26,836 nucleotides of DNA from Anaerolineae bacterium (GCA_029933115.1 JAOZOT010000011.1:1-26836), one strand, 5' to 3'; counted from the stretch's first letter, positions 6,991-14,866 are shown. Notes: generated by a model from the letters alone, not told the origin. Translations and numbers: made by a program.

Positions 6991-8295
6991 TCAGGCCACC
7001 ACTTTCATGACAACGGCTGTAACGTCGTCGTACTGCACCACGTTACGGCCCCACTCGCGGGCCGCCTCATAGATATGATCCAACAGTTCCTGGGCCGACA
7101 GGTGGGCATTCTCCCTGACCAGTTGGCACAGGCGATCCTCCCCGTACATCTCACCGGCCTCGTTCTTGGCCTCGGTGATGCCGTCGGTATAAAGGAGCAG
7201 AATGTCGCCGGGGTCCAACGTCATCTGGCGCTCTTCGTACTCCACCTCGTCCAGCACCCCCACCAACATTCCGTCCGCGTCCAACCACAGGGCTTTGTGC
7301 TCTCCGGCACGCCACAGCAGAGGCTGGTTGTGGCCGCCATTGGCCCAGGCCAATACTCTCGTCGCCGGGTCGTACCTGGCGTAGAAGGTGGTGATAAACA
7401 GCCCGGCGTTGCTCAAGTCGCTGTACATGGCGCGGTTGGTGGCAGCCAGCACGGCCGCCACTGAGGATTGGTGCCCGCTCTCGAAACGCAAGGCCAGGCG
7501 AGTCATGGCCATCACCAGCGCCGAGCCGACATTGTGCCCCGACACGTCGGCGATGAGGACACCCAGCTTGCCATCATCCATCAGGAAGTAGTCGAAGTAA
7601 TCGCCGCCCACGTTCTTGGCCGGCACACACCGCCCGGCCAGTTCCACGCCCTCAATCCGAGGAGGGTGAGCCGGCAGCAGACTCTTCTGGATCTCAGAGG
7701 CAATCTCCATATCCCGCGCCACCCGCTCGGCCTCTTTGACCTCTTCCACCAGTTGGGCGTTTTTGATGACCAGAGCGGCATTATTGGCCAGGCTGGTCAG
7801 CAGTTCCAGATCATCCGGGGTGAAACCCTCCGCCCCGATCTTGTTGACTACGTTAATGGCTCCCAGCGACTCTCCCTTTACCACCAGCGGGGCAGAGACA
7901 AGCGACGTGGTTTCAAACTGCAATCGCTTGGCATCACCCACATGCTTGGCCCATCGTTCATCTCTCTTCACATCGTCCACTGTGGTGGGTCGTTGGTGCA
8001 GAGTGACCCAGCCGGCCAGTCCCTCCCCCAGCTTGAGCCGTGAACCGCGCAGCTTTTCGCCGCCGCCGCCAGCCGCTATCCGACATTCCAATTCCTGGCT
8101 TGAGGGATCCAACAACCAGATGGACCCACCCTCAGCTCCCATGGCCTCGATTACTTCTTCAAAAATGGTCGGCAAGAGCTCATTCAATTCGATGCTGGAG
8201 TGAAACTCTTGGTTGATTTTCTGTAAGAGGTTCAACCTCTCGTTCAACCTCTCGACTTGTATCCGTAAATCTTGCACCACGTCTAGCTCGTCCAT
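6991..8295 (-). CDS. GAF-SpoIIE serine phosphatase, RsbU type
   Basis: A 434-residue PP2C-family phosphatase expected to dephosphorylate the STAS antagonists encoded downstream. A short N-terminal coiled coil (about 5-30) leads into a GAF domain (about 30-180), a helical linker (EEVKEAERVARDMEIASEIQKSLLP) and a SpoIIE domain (about 215-432). Metal-binding acidic positions are intact: GGDYFDYF, LIADVSGHNVG, LLLYTDGITEAKN and YDDVTAVVMKV. It has no membrane segment, so the signal is cytosolic and reaches it through the GAF domain. It is first in the operon, 25 bases before the HD-GYP-like gene. The promoter lies just upstream at 8340-8368; the ribosome site is weak (AAGAG). Confidence 0.93.
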   Translation of the reverse strand: MDELDVVQDLRIQVERLNERLNLLQKINQEFHSSIELNELLPTIFEEVIEAMGAEGGSIWLLDPSSQELECRIAAGGGGEKLRGSRLKLGEGLAGWVTLHQRPTTVDDVKRDERWAKHVGDAKRLQFETTSLVSAPLVVKGESLGAINVVNKIGAEGFTPDDLELLTSLANNAALVIKNAQLVEEVKEAERVARDMEIASEIQKSLLPAHPPRIEGVELAGRCVPAKNVGGDYFDYFLMDDGKLGVLIADVSGHNVGSALVMAMTRLALRFESGHQSSVAAVLAATNRAMYSDLSNAGLFITTFYARYDPATRVLAWANGGHNQPLLWRAGEHKALWLDADGMLVGVLDEVEYEERQMTLDPGDILLLYTDGITEAKNEAGEMYGEDRLCQLVRENAHLSAQELLDHIYEAAREWGRNVVQYDDVTAVVMKVVA

Positions 8296-8339
8296 AAACT
8301 CTTAACCCAAAGATTGTGCAGGCCAATGGAACTTTTACC

Positions 8340-8368
8340 ATTATACCACATTGGTCTCCCAGGCGCAA
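8340..8368 (-). promoter_or_regulatory. Sigma-70-type promoter of the partner-switch operon
   Basis: On the minus strand TTGCGC (8363-8368) and a perfect TATAAT (8340-8345) are 17 bases apart. The expected start of transcription near 8333 leaves a leader of about 38 bases before the phosphatase ATG. The four bases before the -10 box (GTGG) are the same as in the minus-strand promoter at 14867. Confidence 0.7.
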
Positions 8369-8400
8369 CGAAAGCACATGACTTTACCCACAATTCCTGA

Positions 8401-8630
8401 CAGGACTTACGCGGTTCGCATCCTGAGCAGCCCCGCAGGGAGGCATCGAGGGAGGCGAACGGTGGAAGGCACATCCTGAGCCCCCCGCACGGCGGTTGAA
8501 ACCGCGTGCTATGGCCGGCCAAACCGCCCTGCGGCGGTTTCTCGCCCGGTCGGTGAAGGCCGACCGGGCCCGGCTTAGCCTGCGAATTCATTCGCCGGGC
8601 AGCCTGGAGCAGGGAAATGCGTAAGTCCTG
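8401..8630. mobile_element. MITE, 230 bp, 12-bp inverted ends and 7-bp target duplication
   Basis: The ends CAGGACTTACGC (8401-8412) and GCGTAAGTCCTG (8619-8630) are perfect inverted repeats. The element is bracketed by identical TTCCTGA at 8394-8400 and 8631-8637, a target-site duplication. The interior has strong secondary structure (for example GCACGGCGGTTGAAACCGC) and no coding frame, so it must be mobilised by a transposase elsewhere. The transposase family cannot be named from this alone. Confidence 0.88.
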
Positions 8631-8730
8631 TTCCTGAGCCACGCCGCCGGATTGAAATCTGCGGCTTGAGGGCACGAGGTGGTCAACAAGTACACCCCTG
8701 AAATCCTCGGCGTGGGCGTTTAGGCTCTCA

Positions 8731-8833
8731 GAGCGTGTCTGAAAATTCAGGGGGGCGGCGCTCGTAGTAACGACTTCAGTCGTTTTTAGCCGCAGAGCAC
8801 CAATCATTAGCGACTCAAGTCGCCACTACGAGC
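8731..8833. mobile_element. 121-bp MITE family, copy truncated at its right end
   Basis: It begins with GAGCGTGTCTGAAAATTCAG next to a TCA target trinucleotide (8728-8730). It is nearly identical in reverse orientation to the complete copy at 26536-26656, but stops at GCCACTACGAGC, about 17 bases short of the other inverted end. The break falls inside the last codons of the glycosyltransferase that ends at 8826; its Gly-Ser-stop is repeat sequence. The internal palindrome AACGACTTCAGTCGTT is intact. Confidence 0.85.
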
Positions 8834-10433
8834 CCGCGTACAAGCCCTCTATCTTTGAGATGACAGCTTCCCACCGATACTTCTGCTCAACCAACTCCCG
8901 ACAGGCGGCCGAGATCTCCTCGGCAATGCCGTTGCGATTCAGAATCGCGAGCAAGGCCGGGATATTCCGGCTCAAGTCGCAGACCATTGCCTCTGGCTTG
9001 TGGCTGATTTTGAGCAACCGGCCGGGCGCCCCCAAAAGAGCGGCCACCTCGTCCAGAATAGGCGCCAACCCAGAAAAGTAGGAGGCCACCGGCATGACCC
9101 CACAGGCCAGAGATTCGATGGACACCAGTGGAAAAGCTTCCTTGATGATAGAAGGGACAAGGGCAAGGCGAGCACAAGGAAGCAACGTCGCCAGGTCAGC
9201 GCGCGTCAGATAGCCGGTGAAGATAACGCTCTGCATCATCCGGCCTCGCGCACGGTCCACGTAGGCCGCCTGATCGGTGCTCTCCAAAAAGCGATCAATG
9301 TACTCGTAGAACACGCTGCGCTCTGTCCGCCCCGCCATGCCTGCCTGCATCACCCGCTGAAAGCAATCCAGGCGTCCCCGGTCCAGCGCGGCCACGCCCA
9401 TCTCCAGGAACTCCCGGTCCATCCCACTGCCAATGACGAGCAGCTTGGTGTTGGGAAAGGCAGCCAAGACGTTGGGCAGAGCAGCTATGAGACAATGCAC
9501 CCCTTTATCAAAAAGGAGCTTGCCAAAATAGACCAGGACATTATCTTGTTGCCAGTTGATTTGTGCCAGCTTGTGAGTCAGGTCGGCGTCGGGGTAACTG
9601 GCGTCGTAGCGGCTCTGGATGTTAAAAGCTGCGGCCGCTATCTCTTCCTCGTGGGAGATCTCCGAAGCCTGCCACGTTTCTCGTTGCAGTTCGGCCGTTT
9701 TGCCCCGCTTTTCCCTGGCGGCCAGTTGCTGCATCAAATTGCGCACAACCTCTGGCCTGCGCTCGACGGGCACCGGCTTGAACAACTCGCCGTCAACTCC
9801 CACCGGAATCTGGACCAGCTCAGACTCGACGCCGGGGCAGACCTGCATCACCCTCGCCCGTACATCCTGATTCAGCACGATGACGTGGCCGGCTCCTTCT
9901 AACCCTTTTGTAGCGTGATACCTGTAGCGTGCATCTCTCAGAACCACGTACTCGATGGTGCTGCCGTGAATGGTCACCACATAGGGTATGCCCAACTCCT
10001 CCTTGACCAGATAGGTGATGTAGGGAGGCAATACGGTGTGATGGGCATGGATGACATCGAAAGCATATCGCTCGGCCAGCATCTTGACCTTGTTAAAGAA
10101 GAACGTCACATAGTCCTCAATCTCGGATTCAGAAAGGACGACAAAGGGTTTGGTATCGGGCAGGTCTATCCGGTCATAAGCCACCGGGACGGGGCGATAG
10201 GACAACGTGTGGGAGATACAGGAAGGGGACTCTGTGCGGCGAAACACGAGCTGGTCGCCACTGTCGCCATGAATGTAGGCAGCGTCGAAGAAATCGTAGC
10301 GTTCGGGGCAAAGCTCCAGAGACATCAAGTGAACTTTATGCCCCAGGCGAGCCAGGTACTTTGTTATGTCTCTAGCGTAAACACTGCTACCAGAGCCATA
10401 GAGGCTGTATTGGTGTAGGATGCCGACTTTCAT
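8826..10433 (-). CDS. GT4 family glycosyltransferase
   Basis: A 535-residue GT-B enzyme. The N-terminal acceptor domain starts MKVGILHQYSLYGSGSSVYA (glycine-rich loop) and includes DVIHAHHTVLP and VVTIHGSTIEY. The C-terminal donor domain has VYFGKLLFDKG and KEAFPLVSIESLACG with the E-x7-E pair. Two insertions, about 230-275 (charged, helical) and 360-400, make it longer than typical GT4 enzymes (about 380-420). It differs from the PelF-like pair in lacking the ILEGTYPY start. It probably adds sugars to a lipid-linked or surface polysaccharide; donor and acceptor are unknown. It follows the GlmU-like gene on the same strand after a 287-base repeat-filled gap, so co-transcription is doubtful. 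The stop codon lies in a truncated MITE. Confidence 0.87.
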   Translation of the reverse strand: MKVGILHQYSLYGSGSSVYARDITKYLARLGHKVHLMSLELCPERYDFFDAAYIHGDSGDQLVFRRTESPSCISHTLSYRPVPVAYDRIDLPDTKPFVVLSESEIEDYVTFFFNKVKMLAERYAFDVIHAHHTVLPPYITYLVKEELGIPYVVTIHGSTIEYVVLRDARYRYHATKGLEGAGHVIVLNQDVRARVMQVCPGVESELVQIPVGVDGELFKPVPVERRPEVVRNLMQQLAAREKRGKTAELQRETWQASEISHEEEIAAAAFNIQSRYDASYPDADLTHKLAQINWQQDNVLVYFGKLLFDKGVHCLIAALPNVLAAFPNTKLLVIGSGMDREFLEMGVAALDRGRLDCFQRVMQAGMAGRTERSVFYEYIDRFLESTDQAAYVDRARGRMMQSVIFTGYLTRADLATLLPCARLALVPSIIKEAFPLVSIESLACGVMPVASYFSGLAPILDEVAALLGAPGRLLKISHKPEAMVCDLSRNIPALLAILNRNGIAEEISAACRELVEQKYRWEAVISKIEGLYAGS

Positions 10434-10457
10434 GACCCCAGCCTCTCATCCGCCTCA

Positions 10458-10566
10458 GAATGTGTCCAAAGATTCGGAGGTCGGCGCTCGTGGTAACGAC
10501 CTCGGCCTCAGGAGCACCGACAATCAGCGCCTAAAGTCGCCACTACGAACGTTTTCAGGCACGCTC
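10458..10566. mobile_element. 121-bp MITE family, diverged full-length copy
   Basis: Both degenerate ends are present (GAATGTGTCCAAAG and GTTTTCAGGCACGCTC), with interior blocks GGCGCTCGTGGTAACGAC and AAGTCGCCACTACGA aligning to the other copies. TCA flanks it on both sides (10455-10457 and 10567-10569), a 3-base target duplication. It is about 109 bp, with small deletions, and clearly older than the copies at 8731 and 26536. Confidence 0.75.
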
Positions 10567-10683
10567 TCACAGAGCAACGAGAACTCTGAGGCCCTCAGTG
10601 CTAGCAAGCGCGGCGACAAAATACCATCGCCTGCTGGAACATTTCAGCCTTTCCGCCGACTTTTGAGCCCACGTTGCGCGCTA

Positions 10684-10720
10684 CGAGTCGCTCAACTAGG
10701 AGCATTTTACAGACACGCTC
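10684..10720. repeat. 121-bp MITE family, right-end remnant
   Basis: CGAGTCGCTCAACTAGGAGC followed by ATTTTACAGACACGCTC matches one end of the family, and the next three bases are TCA, the usual target trinucleotide. That TCA is the stop codon (TGA, minus strand) of the GlmU-like gene. The other half of the element is not recognisable. Confidence 0.65.
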
Positions 10721-11509
10721 TCAGCTTCTCCGCTGCATAGCCAGCGTAGCGTCAATCAACTCGTACAGGCTCTCGGCATATCGAATATCAGCCAAGCTCT
10801 CCGCAAATTCCAGATGGTGCGGGTCATTGATGCCCAAGGTCTCTTCCAGGGTGTCACTGGTCACAGTCGTTATCGTCAGCCCTTTATCGGCCATAATGCC
10901 CACCACATCGGTCAGGTAATATTCGCCCTGAGCGTTGTCGTTGCTCAATCCCTCCAGAGCGGCCAACAGTTCCTGGCAGTCGAAGCAGTACATGCCCACG
11001 TTGACCTCTTTGATGGCCAACTCTTCCGGCGAGCAATCCTTCATCTCAACGATGCGCAACACGCGCCCGGCGTCGTCGCGCACAATGCGGCCAAAGTCAG
11101 GCGGGTTGTCCAAGACGATGGTCAGGAGCGCTCCCTTCACATCGTCACTCTCCCGGGCTTCAATCAGCTTTTTAATTGTCTCCGGGTTGATAAGGGGCAT
11201 GTCCCCGTACAGGATGACCACATTGCCGTCAAAGCCCTCCAAAAAAGGCCGCGCCTGCATCACAGCGTGGCCGGTGCCCAACTGCTCTGCCTGAACAGCA
11301 TACTTCACGCTATCGCCTACAGCCTCCCGAACCATCTCCTTCTTATAGCCTACAACGAGGATTATGTCATCAATCCCCAACTCCCTGACCTTATCTATGC
11401 TGTGCTGGATCATGGCTTTGCCCTCGACCTTGTGCAAAACCTTGGGCAGATCGGACTGCATCCGTGACCCCTTACCTGCAGCCAGAATGATGACCTTCGT
11501 GTCTTTCAT
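10721..11509 (-). CDS. GlmU-like nucleotidyltransferase, acetyltransferase domain missing
   Basis: A 262-residue protein matching the N-terminal uridyltransferase domain of GlmU: LAAGKGSRMQSDLPKVLHKV (nucleotide and Mg site), QLGTGHAV, LYGDMPLI, EVNVGMYCF and NAQGEYYLTDVV. GlmU makes UDP-GlcNAc from GlcNAc-1-phosphate and UTP, releasing PPi. Normal GlmU (about 450 residues) continues into a left-handed beta-helix acetyltransferase domain; here the frame ends in the linker helix at a repeat edge. It may be a natural single-domain enzyme or a gene cut short by the element. I chose the ATG at 11509 (AGGAGG 12 bases upstream) over a TTG at 11518 only three bases from that site. The product would supply UDP-sugar to the nearby glycosyltransferases. 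Another sugar specificity is possible. Confidence 0.85.
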   Translation of the reverse strand: MKDTKVIILAAGKGSRMQSDLPKVLHKVEGKAMIQHSIDKVRELGIDDIILVVGYKKEMVREAVGDSVKYAVQAEQLGTGHAVMQARPFLEGFDGNVVILYGDMPLINPETIKKLIEARESDDVKGALLTIVLDNPPDFGRIVRDDAGRVLRIVEMKDCSPEELAIKEVNVGMYCFDCQELLAALEGLSNDNAQGEYYLTDVVGIMADKGLTITTVTSDTLEETLGINDPHHLEFAESLADIRYAESLYELIDATLAMQRRS

Positions 11510-11812
11510 ATTTTCCAAAGACCTCCTTCAGGATACAAACTAACTACTCACCGGCCAATCGCCAGATCCGGTGGCTGAATGGACTGGATTGGCGATCCAG
11601 GTCGAACCAGGCAAGTAGTCCAACTTCGCAGCATTCAGCTTTTACCCCCCCCGCAGGCTGCCACAAACTCGCAGCGCATTTAGTAATCCAGTTGGGTTCA
11701 CAGGGTGCACTTCAGTACGCCGGCCGCCGGAGGGCAAATCCGGCGGGAGCGATCTGCGGTGCTGACGCACCCACGACGGCCAAAAGGTGTGGCCTGCCGA
11801 ATCCTATACAGT
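11510..11812. other. ~300-base gap with dyad repeats
   Basis: The gap contains the GlmU-like gene's ribosome site (AAGGAGGT), a dyad CTGGAT-TGGCG-ATCCAG at 11584-11600, and a second dyad CCGCCGGA/TCCGGCGG at 11724-11746. Both resemble the pair at 1903-1982. I see no convincing promoter or gene. Plus-strand frames starting near 11692 and 11705 are chance frames through this repeat and the antisense of the next gene. Confidence 0.55.
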
Positions 11813-12637
11813 TCAGCGCCGGGACGGCCATATCAGGGCGAGGCCCGGTACACTCAGGACGAGCGCCACCACCAGGTAAACCCACCCTCCCATCTGCGGC
11901 CCGCCTGTCACCGGCAAGAAGATGGGTGGACCGGTGGGATTAGCCGTAGGCGCGGCCGTGGGGCCGGCCACAGGCCCCACAAGTTCTCCCTCCATATCTA
12001 TGTTCCAAGTCCAGTACCCCGCTCCAAAGACAGCCTCATCGTTGATCGCCTCAAAACCAGGGGAGAAAAGGGTGTAGCTATACGTTCCAGGGCTGAGCCT
12101 TATGACTATAGGCACCTCAGGCCTGAGCTCGTATTCTTTTTGGGCGATGGTCAGATACACAGTCTGATAGCCGTGGTTAAGCACGCGGACCATGCACGCC
12201 CCGATCGGAGCCGTAGGCGCATCAGAGGGGGTGAACTCCACCGTAACGGTCTCGCCCTCCTTGAGGGTAATCCACAAGCTGACACCCAACCCCTGCGGAG
12301 TGATATAATAGTTGTCTGGCGAGAGGCCGGCAAATTCGCAGGCAAAAGGTCCATATTCCGGCTTACTCCCCGTGACCGCCGTGGCACTCCAGCCTCCCTC
12401 GGTGCTGATTTCAACCGGCAGCCCGGCCACGCCTGCGACCTGCACAACGAGACCTCCCATAAAGCCCCCCCCTTCGGTCTGGCTCACGATCCGGCCTCGC
12501 CAGCGAACCTGAGATGTAGCAACGGGGGTAGCCAACGGCGCCGGGGTGGGGCCCTGGGCAAAAACAGGCTGCAACCCTACCCCCCCTATCATCAGGAGCA
12601 AAAGCAGGATCAACCAGAGAAGGGATGTACGTTTCAT
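11813..12637 (-). CDS. Secreted protein with LPVTG C-terminal anchor-like signal
   Basis: A 274-residue exported protein of unknown function. Residues 1-27 are a Sec signal peptide (MKRTSLLWLILLLLLMIGG, likely cut after VFA). A Pro/Thr-rich stretch follows, then a beta-rich region with two short carboxypeptidase-regulatory-like parts (VVQVAGVAGLPVEIS and VRVLNHGYQTVYL). A Pro/Ala/Thr linker leads to FLPVTGG, a hydrophobic segment (WVYLVVALVLSVPGLALIW) and the basic end PSRR. That order is the LPxTG sortase-sorting signal, which implies covalent attachment to the cell surface or a simple C-terminal membrane anchor. I chose the ATG at 12637 because AAAGGAG lies seven bases upstream; an ATG eight codons earlier lacks one. 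It follows the 702-residue repeat protein by 48 bases, probably in the same transcript. Confidence 0.8.
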   Translation of the reverse strand: MKRTSLLWLILLLLLMIGGVGLQPVFAQGPTPAPLATPVATSQVRWRGRIVSQTEGGGFMGGLVVQVAGVAGLPVEISTEGGWSATAVTGSKPEYGPFACEFAGLSPDNYYITPQGLGVSLWITLKEGETVTVEFTPSDAPTAPIGACMVRVLNHGYQTVYLTIAQKEYELRPEVPIVIRLSPGTYSYTLFSPGFEAINDEAVFGAGYWTWNIDMEGELVGPVAGPTAAPTANPTGPPIFLPVTGGPQMGGWVYLVVALVLSVPGLALIWPSRR

Positions 12638-12644
12638 GCTACGG

Positions 12645-12651
12645 CTCCTTT
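12645..12651 (-). promoter_or_regulatory. Ribosome binding site fixing the start at 12637
   Basis: AAAGGAG on the minus strand lies seven bases before the ATG at 12637 and inside the longer open frame that begins at 12661. It places the start directly before the signal peptide MKRTSLLW. Confidence 0.7.
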
Positions 12652-12685
12652 CACCGGGCATTATCAGCAGAGGCCCGATGGCACC

Positions 12686-14794
12686 TTACCTGGACCGACG
12701 CATATAGCTGTGAAGCAACGGTGACCACACTTCAAGCTCAATGGAGCCCAGGTCCACCAGAGCGTCGGGGCCGGGAAGGTAAAAGAGGATGGGCGGCGCA
12801 ACCCCAATCCAGCGGGCATCAGTCCTGGGCAAGGGAGTTTCTATACCCAAGGTGTACCTGTCGGCCTTCAGCCCGCCGATGGCAAAACGACCGTCGCTGC
12901 CTGTGGTGGTCCAATTGGAAATGGCTCCATCAAAATTGTAGACCCCCACGCTGGCTCCGGCCACAGGTCGGCCGTTGTGCGTAATCGTTCCTATAACGTT
13001 GGGCTTCTGCAAGGTGATAGTCATGACTTTGGGAGGGCGGTACATGCTGCCAGCCTCAATAGTAATGGGAGGGACCTCTGGCGCCCAGAAGAGAGAGCCG
13101 GCGGGCAACACGACCCGCAGGTGATAAGTGCCAGGGTCCAGGCGTCCGAACTTGAAACTCTCAGCGGCGCTGATGGAATCCCACAGAGAGATGGACCCAT
13201 CGGCACTTTTCAAATTGACATCACCGCTGGAAAGCCGGGTCACGCCATCGGGCTCCATGACCACGCCTTCCACCTGAGGGTAAGTGAGAGGAAGGGAGAG
13301 GAATTGAGTGCCGGTGATCTGGTATTGACTGCCCTCGGTGATAGTAATGAGCCTTGTCTCCGAGGCCAGGAAAGGCGAATCGCCTATCGGACGGGCTTCT
13401 ATTAAGTAGGAACCGGCCGCCAAATTGCCGAAGCGGAAATCCTTGCTGGCGGTGCTGGAATCCCACAAAGAGATGTCCCCATCAACGCTGCGCAAATTGA
13501 CATCACCTGCCGTCAGACGGGTCAGGCCATCGGGCGCGGTGACGAAACCTTCCACCTGGGGATAAGTGAGGGTCAAAGTCACAAACTGGCTTTCCCCGGC
13601 CTTGTACTGGCTCTCCTCAGTCACAGTGACGGGCACCCACACCGATGGCCAGAAAGGAGAAGAGCCGAGAGGCCGGGCAGCTATGAAATAGGAACCAGCA
13701 GCCAGCCCACTGAAAGAGAAACTCTTGGTCACTGTGCCCGAATCCCACAGAGAGACGGTCTCCCCCAAGTCCCTCAAATTCACCTCCCAGGACCCGGCTC
13801 TGGTCACCCCATCGGGTTCTACCACAACGCCTGTGACCTGCGGATAGTTCAGCCGCACGGTGACCGATTGGGTAGTGTCGGGGGTAAGGGTGACCGGCTG
13901 AGGCGGTGGAGCGTGGAAGGGCGAATCCTCCGGCAAAAAGACCTGGAGGTTGTAGACCCCGGCCGGCAGCCCACCAAAACGGAATGGTTTGTCAACGGTA
14001 GTGGCGCTCCACTCAGAGATCTCGCCATCTCCACTCTGCAGGTTCACACTATCCACAGTCACCCGGGTGGCGCCGTCTGGCTCGACCACGACGCCCTCCA
14101 ACTGGGCATATCCCAGAGTGATGGTGATAAACTGACGCTGGCTGAGGTCGTACACATATCGCTCAGTGATCGTTACCACCACCGGTGACGCTGGCCAGAA
14201 GGGCGAGCCCTGGGGCAACACGTTCTCCACCTCATACTGGCCAAGCGGCAGGTTGGCGAATCGAAAGTTTTTGGCTTCATCAGCTCTGTCCCACAGCGAT
14301 ATGGTACCATCGAGGCTGCGCAGGTTCACATCGCCCAAGGGATAGCGCCGGCCATCGGGCTGCAACACCACACCCTCCACCTGGGGATAGGTCAAGCGGA
14401 GGGTGCCCACATCCACGTCATCAACATTGCTGCGAAGCGTAAAGTTGAAAGGGGCTGAGGGACCGAAACCTGACTGGGGCGGTGGATTAGCCACCAACTT
14501 GTAGCTGCCCAGGGGCAGGGCAGCAGTGGCAAAGGCAAAACTGCCATCAATGAGGGTGGTATCCCAGGCCACGGGTGCGCTGCCACCTGCTGGCCACAAC
14601 TCCATGTTGCAACCCTCCACCGGGGTCACACCGTCGGGAGCAGTGACCAAGCCATACAATGTGCTGGTCTGGGCTTTTATGTGGCTGATTACAGCCACGA
14701 ACAGGATCAGACCTAAGAAAACGCACGCCACGAGCCATAGGAACGATGGGGAGAAAATAAGCTGAAGGTAATGTGTGCGTCGTTCGTTGTGCAT
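12686..14794 (-). CDS. Exported protein with seven prealbumin-like (CarboxypepD_reg) repeats
   Basis: A 702-residue surface or periplasmic-side protein. Residues about 17-40 form one hydrophobic segment (signal peptide, possible cut after IKA, or a membrane anchor). The rest is seven beta-sandwich units of about 80-100 residues. Each begins YPQVEGVVxxPDG-like (Gly-x-Val then PDG), continues with DVNLRSxDGxISLWD and FRFGNLAxGxY, and ends with a variable loop SPFWxxxxxxVTIT. The five central units are close copies; the first and last are diverged. There is no enzyme motif and no C-terminal anchor. Likely roles are adhesion or binding surface polysaccharide; this is inference. It is transcribed from the minus-strand promoter at 14867-14895, divergently from the cyclase gene, with a leader of about 65 bases. 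Confidence 0.82.
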   Translation of the reverse strand: MHNERRTHYLQLIFSPSFLWLVACVFLGLILFVAVISHIKAQTSTLYGLVTAPDGVTPVEGCNMELWPAGGSAPVAWDTTLIDGSFAFATAALPLGSYKLVANPPPQSGFGPSAPFNFTLRSNVDDVDVGTLRLTYPQVEGVVLQPDGRRYPLGDVNLRSLDGTISLWDRADEAKNFRFANLPLGQYEVENVLPQGSPFWPASPVVVTITERYVYDLSQRQFITITLGYAQLEGVVVEPDGATRVTVDSVNLQSGDGEISEWSATTVDKPFRFGGLPAGVYNLQVFLPEDSPFHAPPPQPVTLTPDTTQSVTVRLNYPQVTGVVVEPDGVTRAGSWEVNLRDLGETVSLWDSGTVTKSFSFSGLAAGSYFIAARPLGSSPFWPSVWVPVTVTEESQYKAGESQFVTLTLTYPQVEGFVTAPDGLTRLTAGDVNLRSVDGDISLWDSSTASKDFRFGNLAAGSYLIEARPIGDSPFLASETRLITITEGSQYQITGTQFLSLPLTYPQVEGVVMEPDGVTRLSSGDVNLKSADGSISLWDSISAAESFKFGRLDPGTYHLRVVLPAGSLFWAPEVPPITIEAGSMYRPPKVMTITLQKPNVIGTITHNGRPVAGASVGVYNFDGAISNWTTTGSDGRFAIGGLKADRYTLGIETPLPRTDARWIGVAPPILFYLPGPDALVDLGSIELEVWSPLLHSYMRRSR

Positions 14795-14866
14795 CTGTCC
14801 TTCGCCTCACAAAAAGTCTGCGCTGAACCTGGTAGGAACTGCGAGGCTTTCCATAAACACGCAAAT

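Larger units (their letters stand above)
8296..8825. other. 530-base gene-free, repeat-rich gap
   Basis: This gap holds the operon promoter (8340-8368), a complete 230-bp MITE (8401-8630), an imperfect GCCGCCGGATT dyad (8643-8665) and a truncated 121-bp-family element (8731-8833). A 174-codon frame crossing all of these has no recognisable protein features and I do not call it. Confidence 0.75.

Noticed and set aside
8401..8630. Insertion sequence with its own transposase
   Set aside because: Only 230 bp and no coding frame, so it is a non-autonomous element.
8283..8807. 174-codon minus-strand frame upstream of the phosphatase
   Set aside because: It crosses the operon promoter, a complete MITE and part of another element; no recognisable motif and no ribosome site noted.
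10420..10740. 106-codon plus-strand frame
   Set aside because: Composed mostly of repeat sequence between two minus-strand genes.
11705..12724. 339-codon plus-strand frame
   Set aside because: Antisense of the secreted LPVTG protein, which has a signal peptide, ribosome site and anchor on the other strand.
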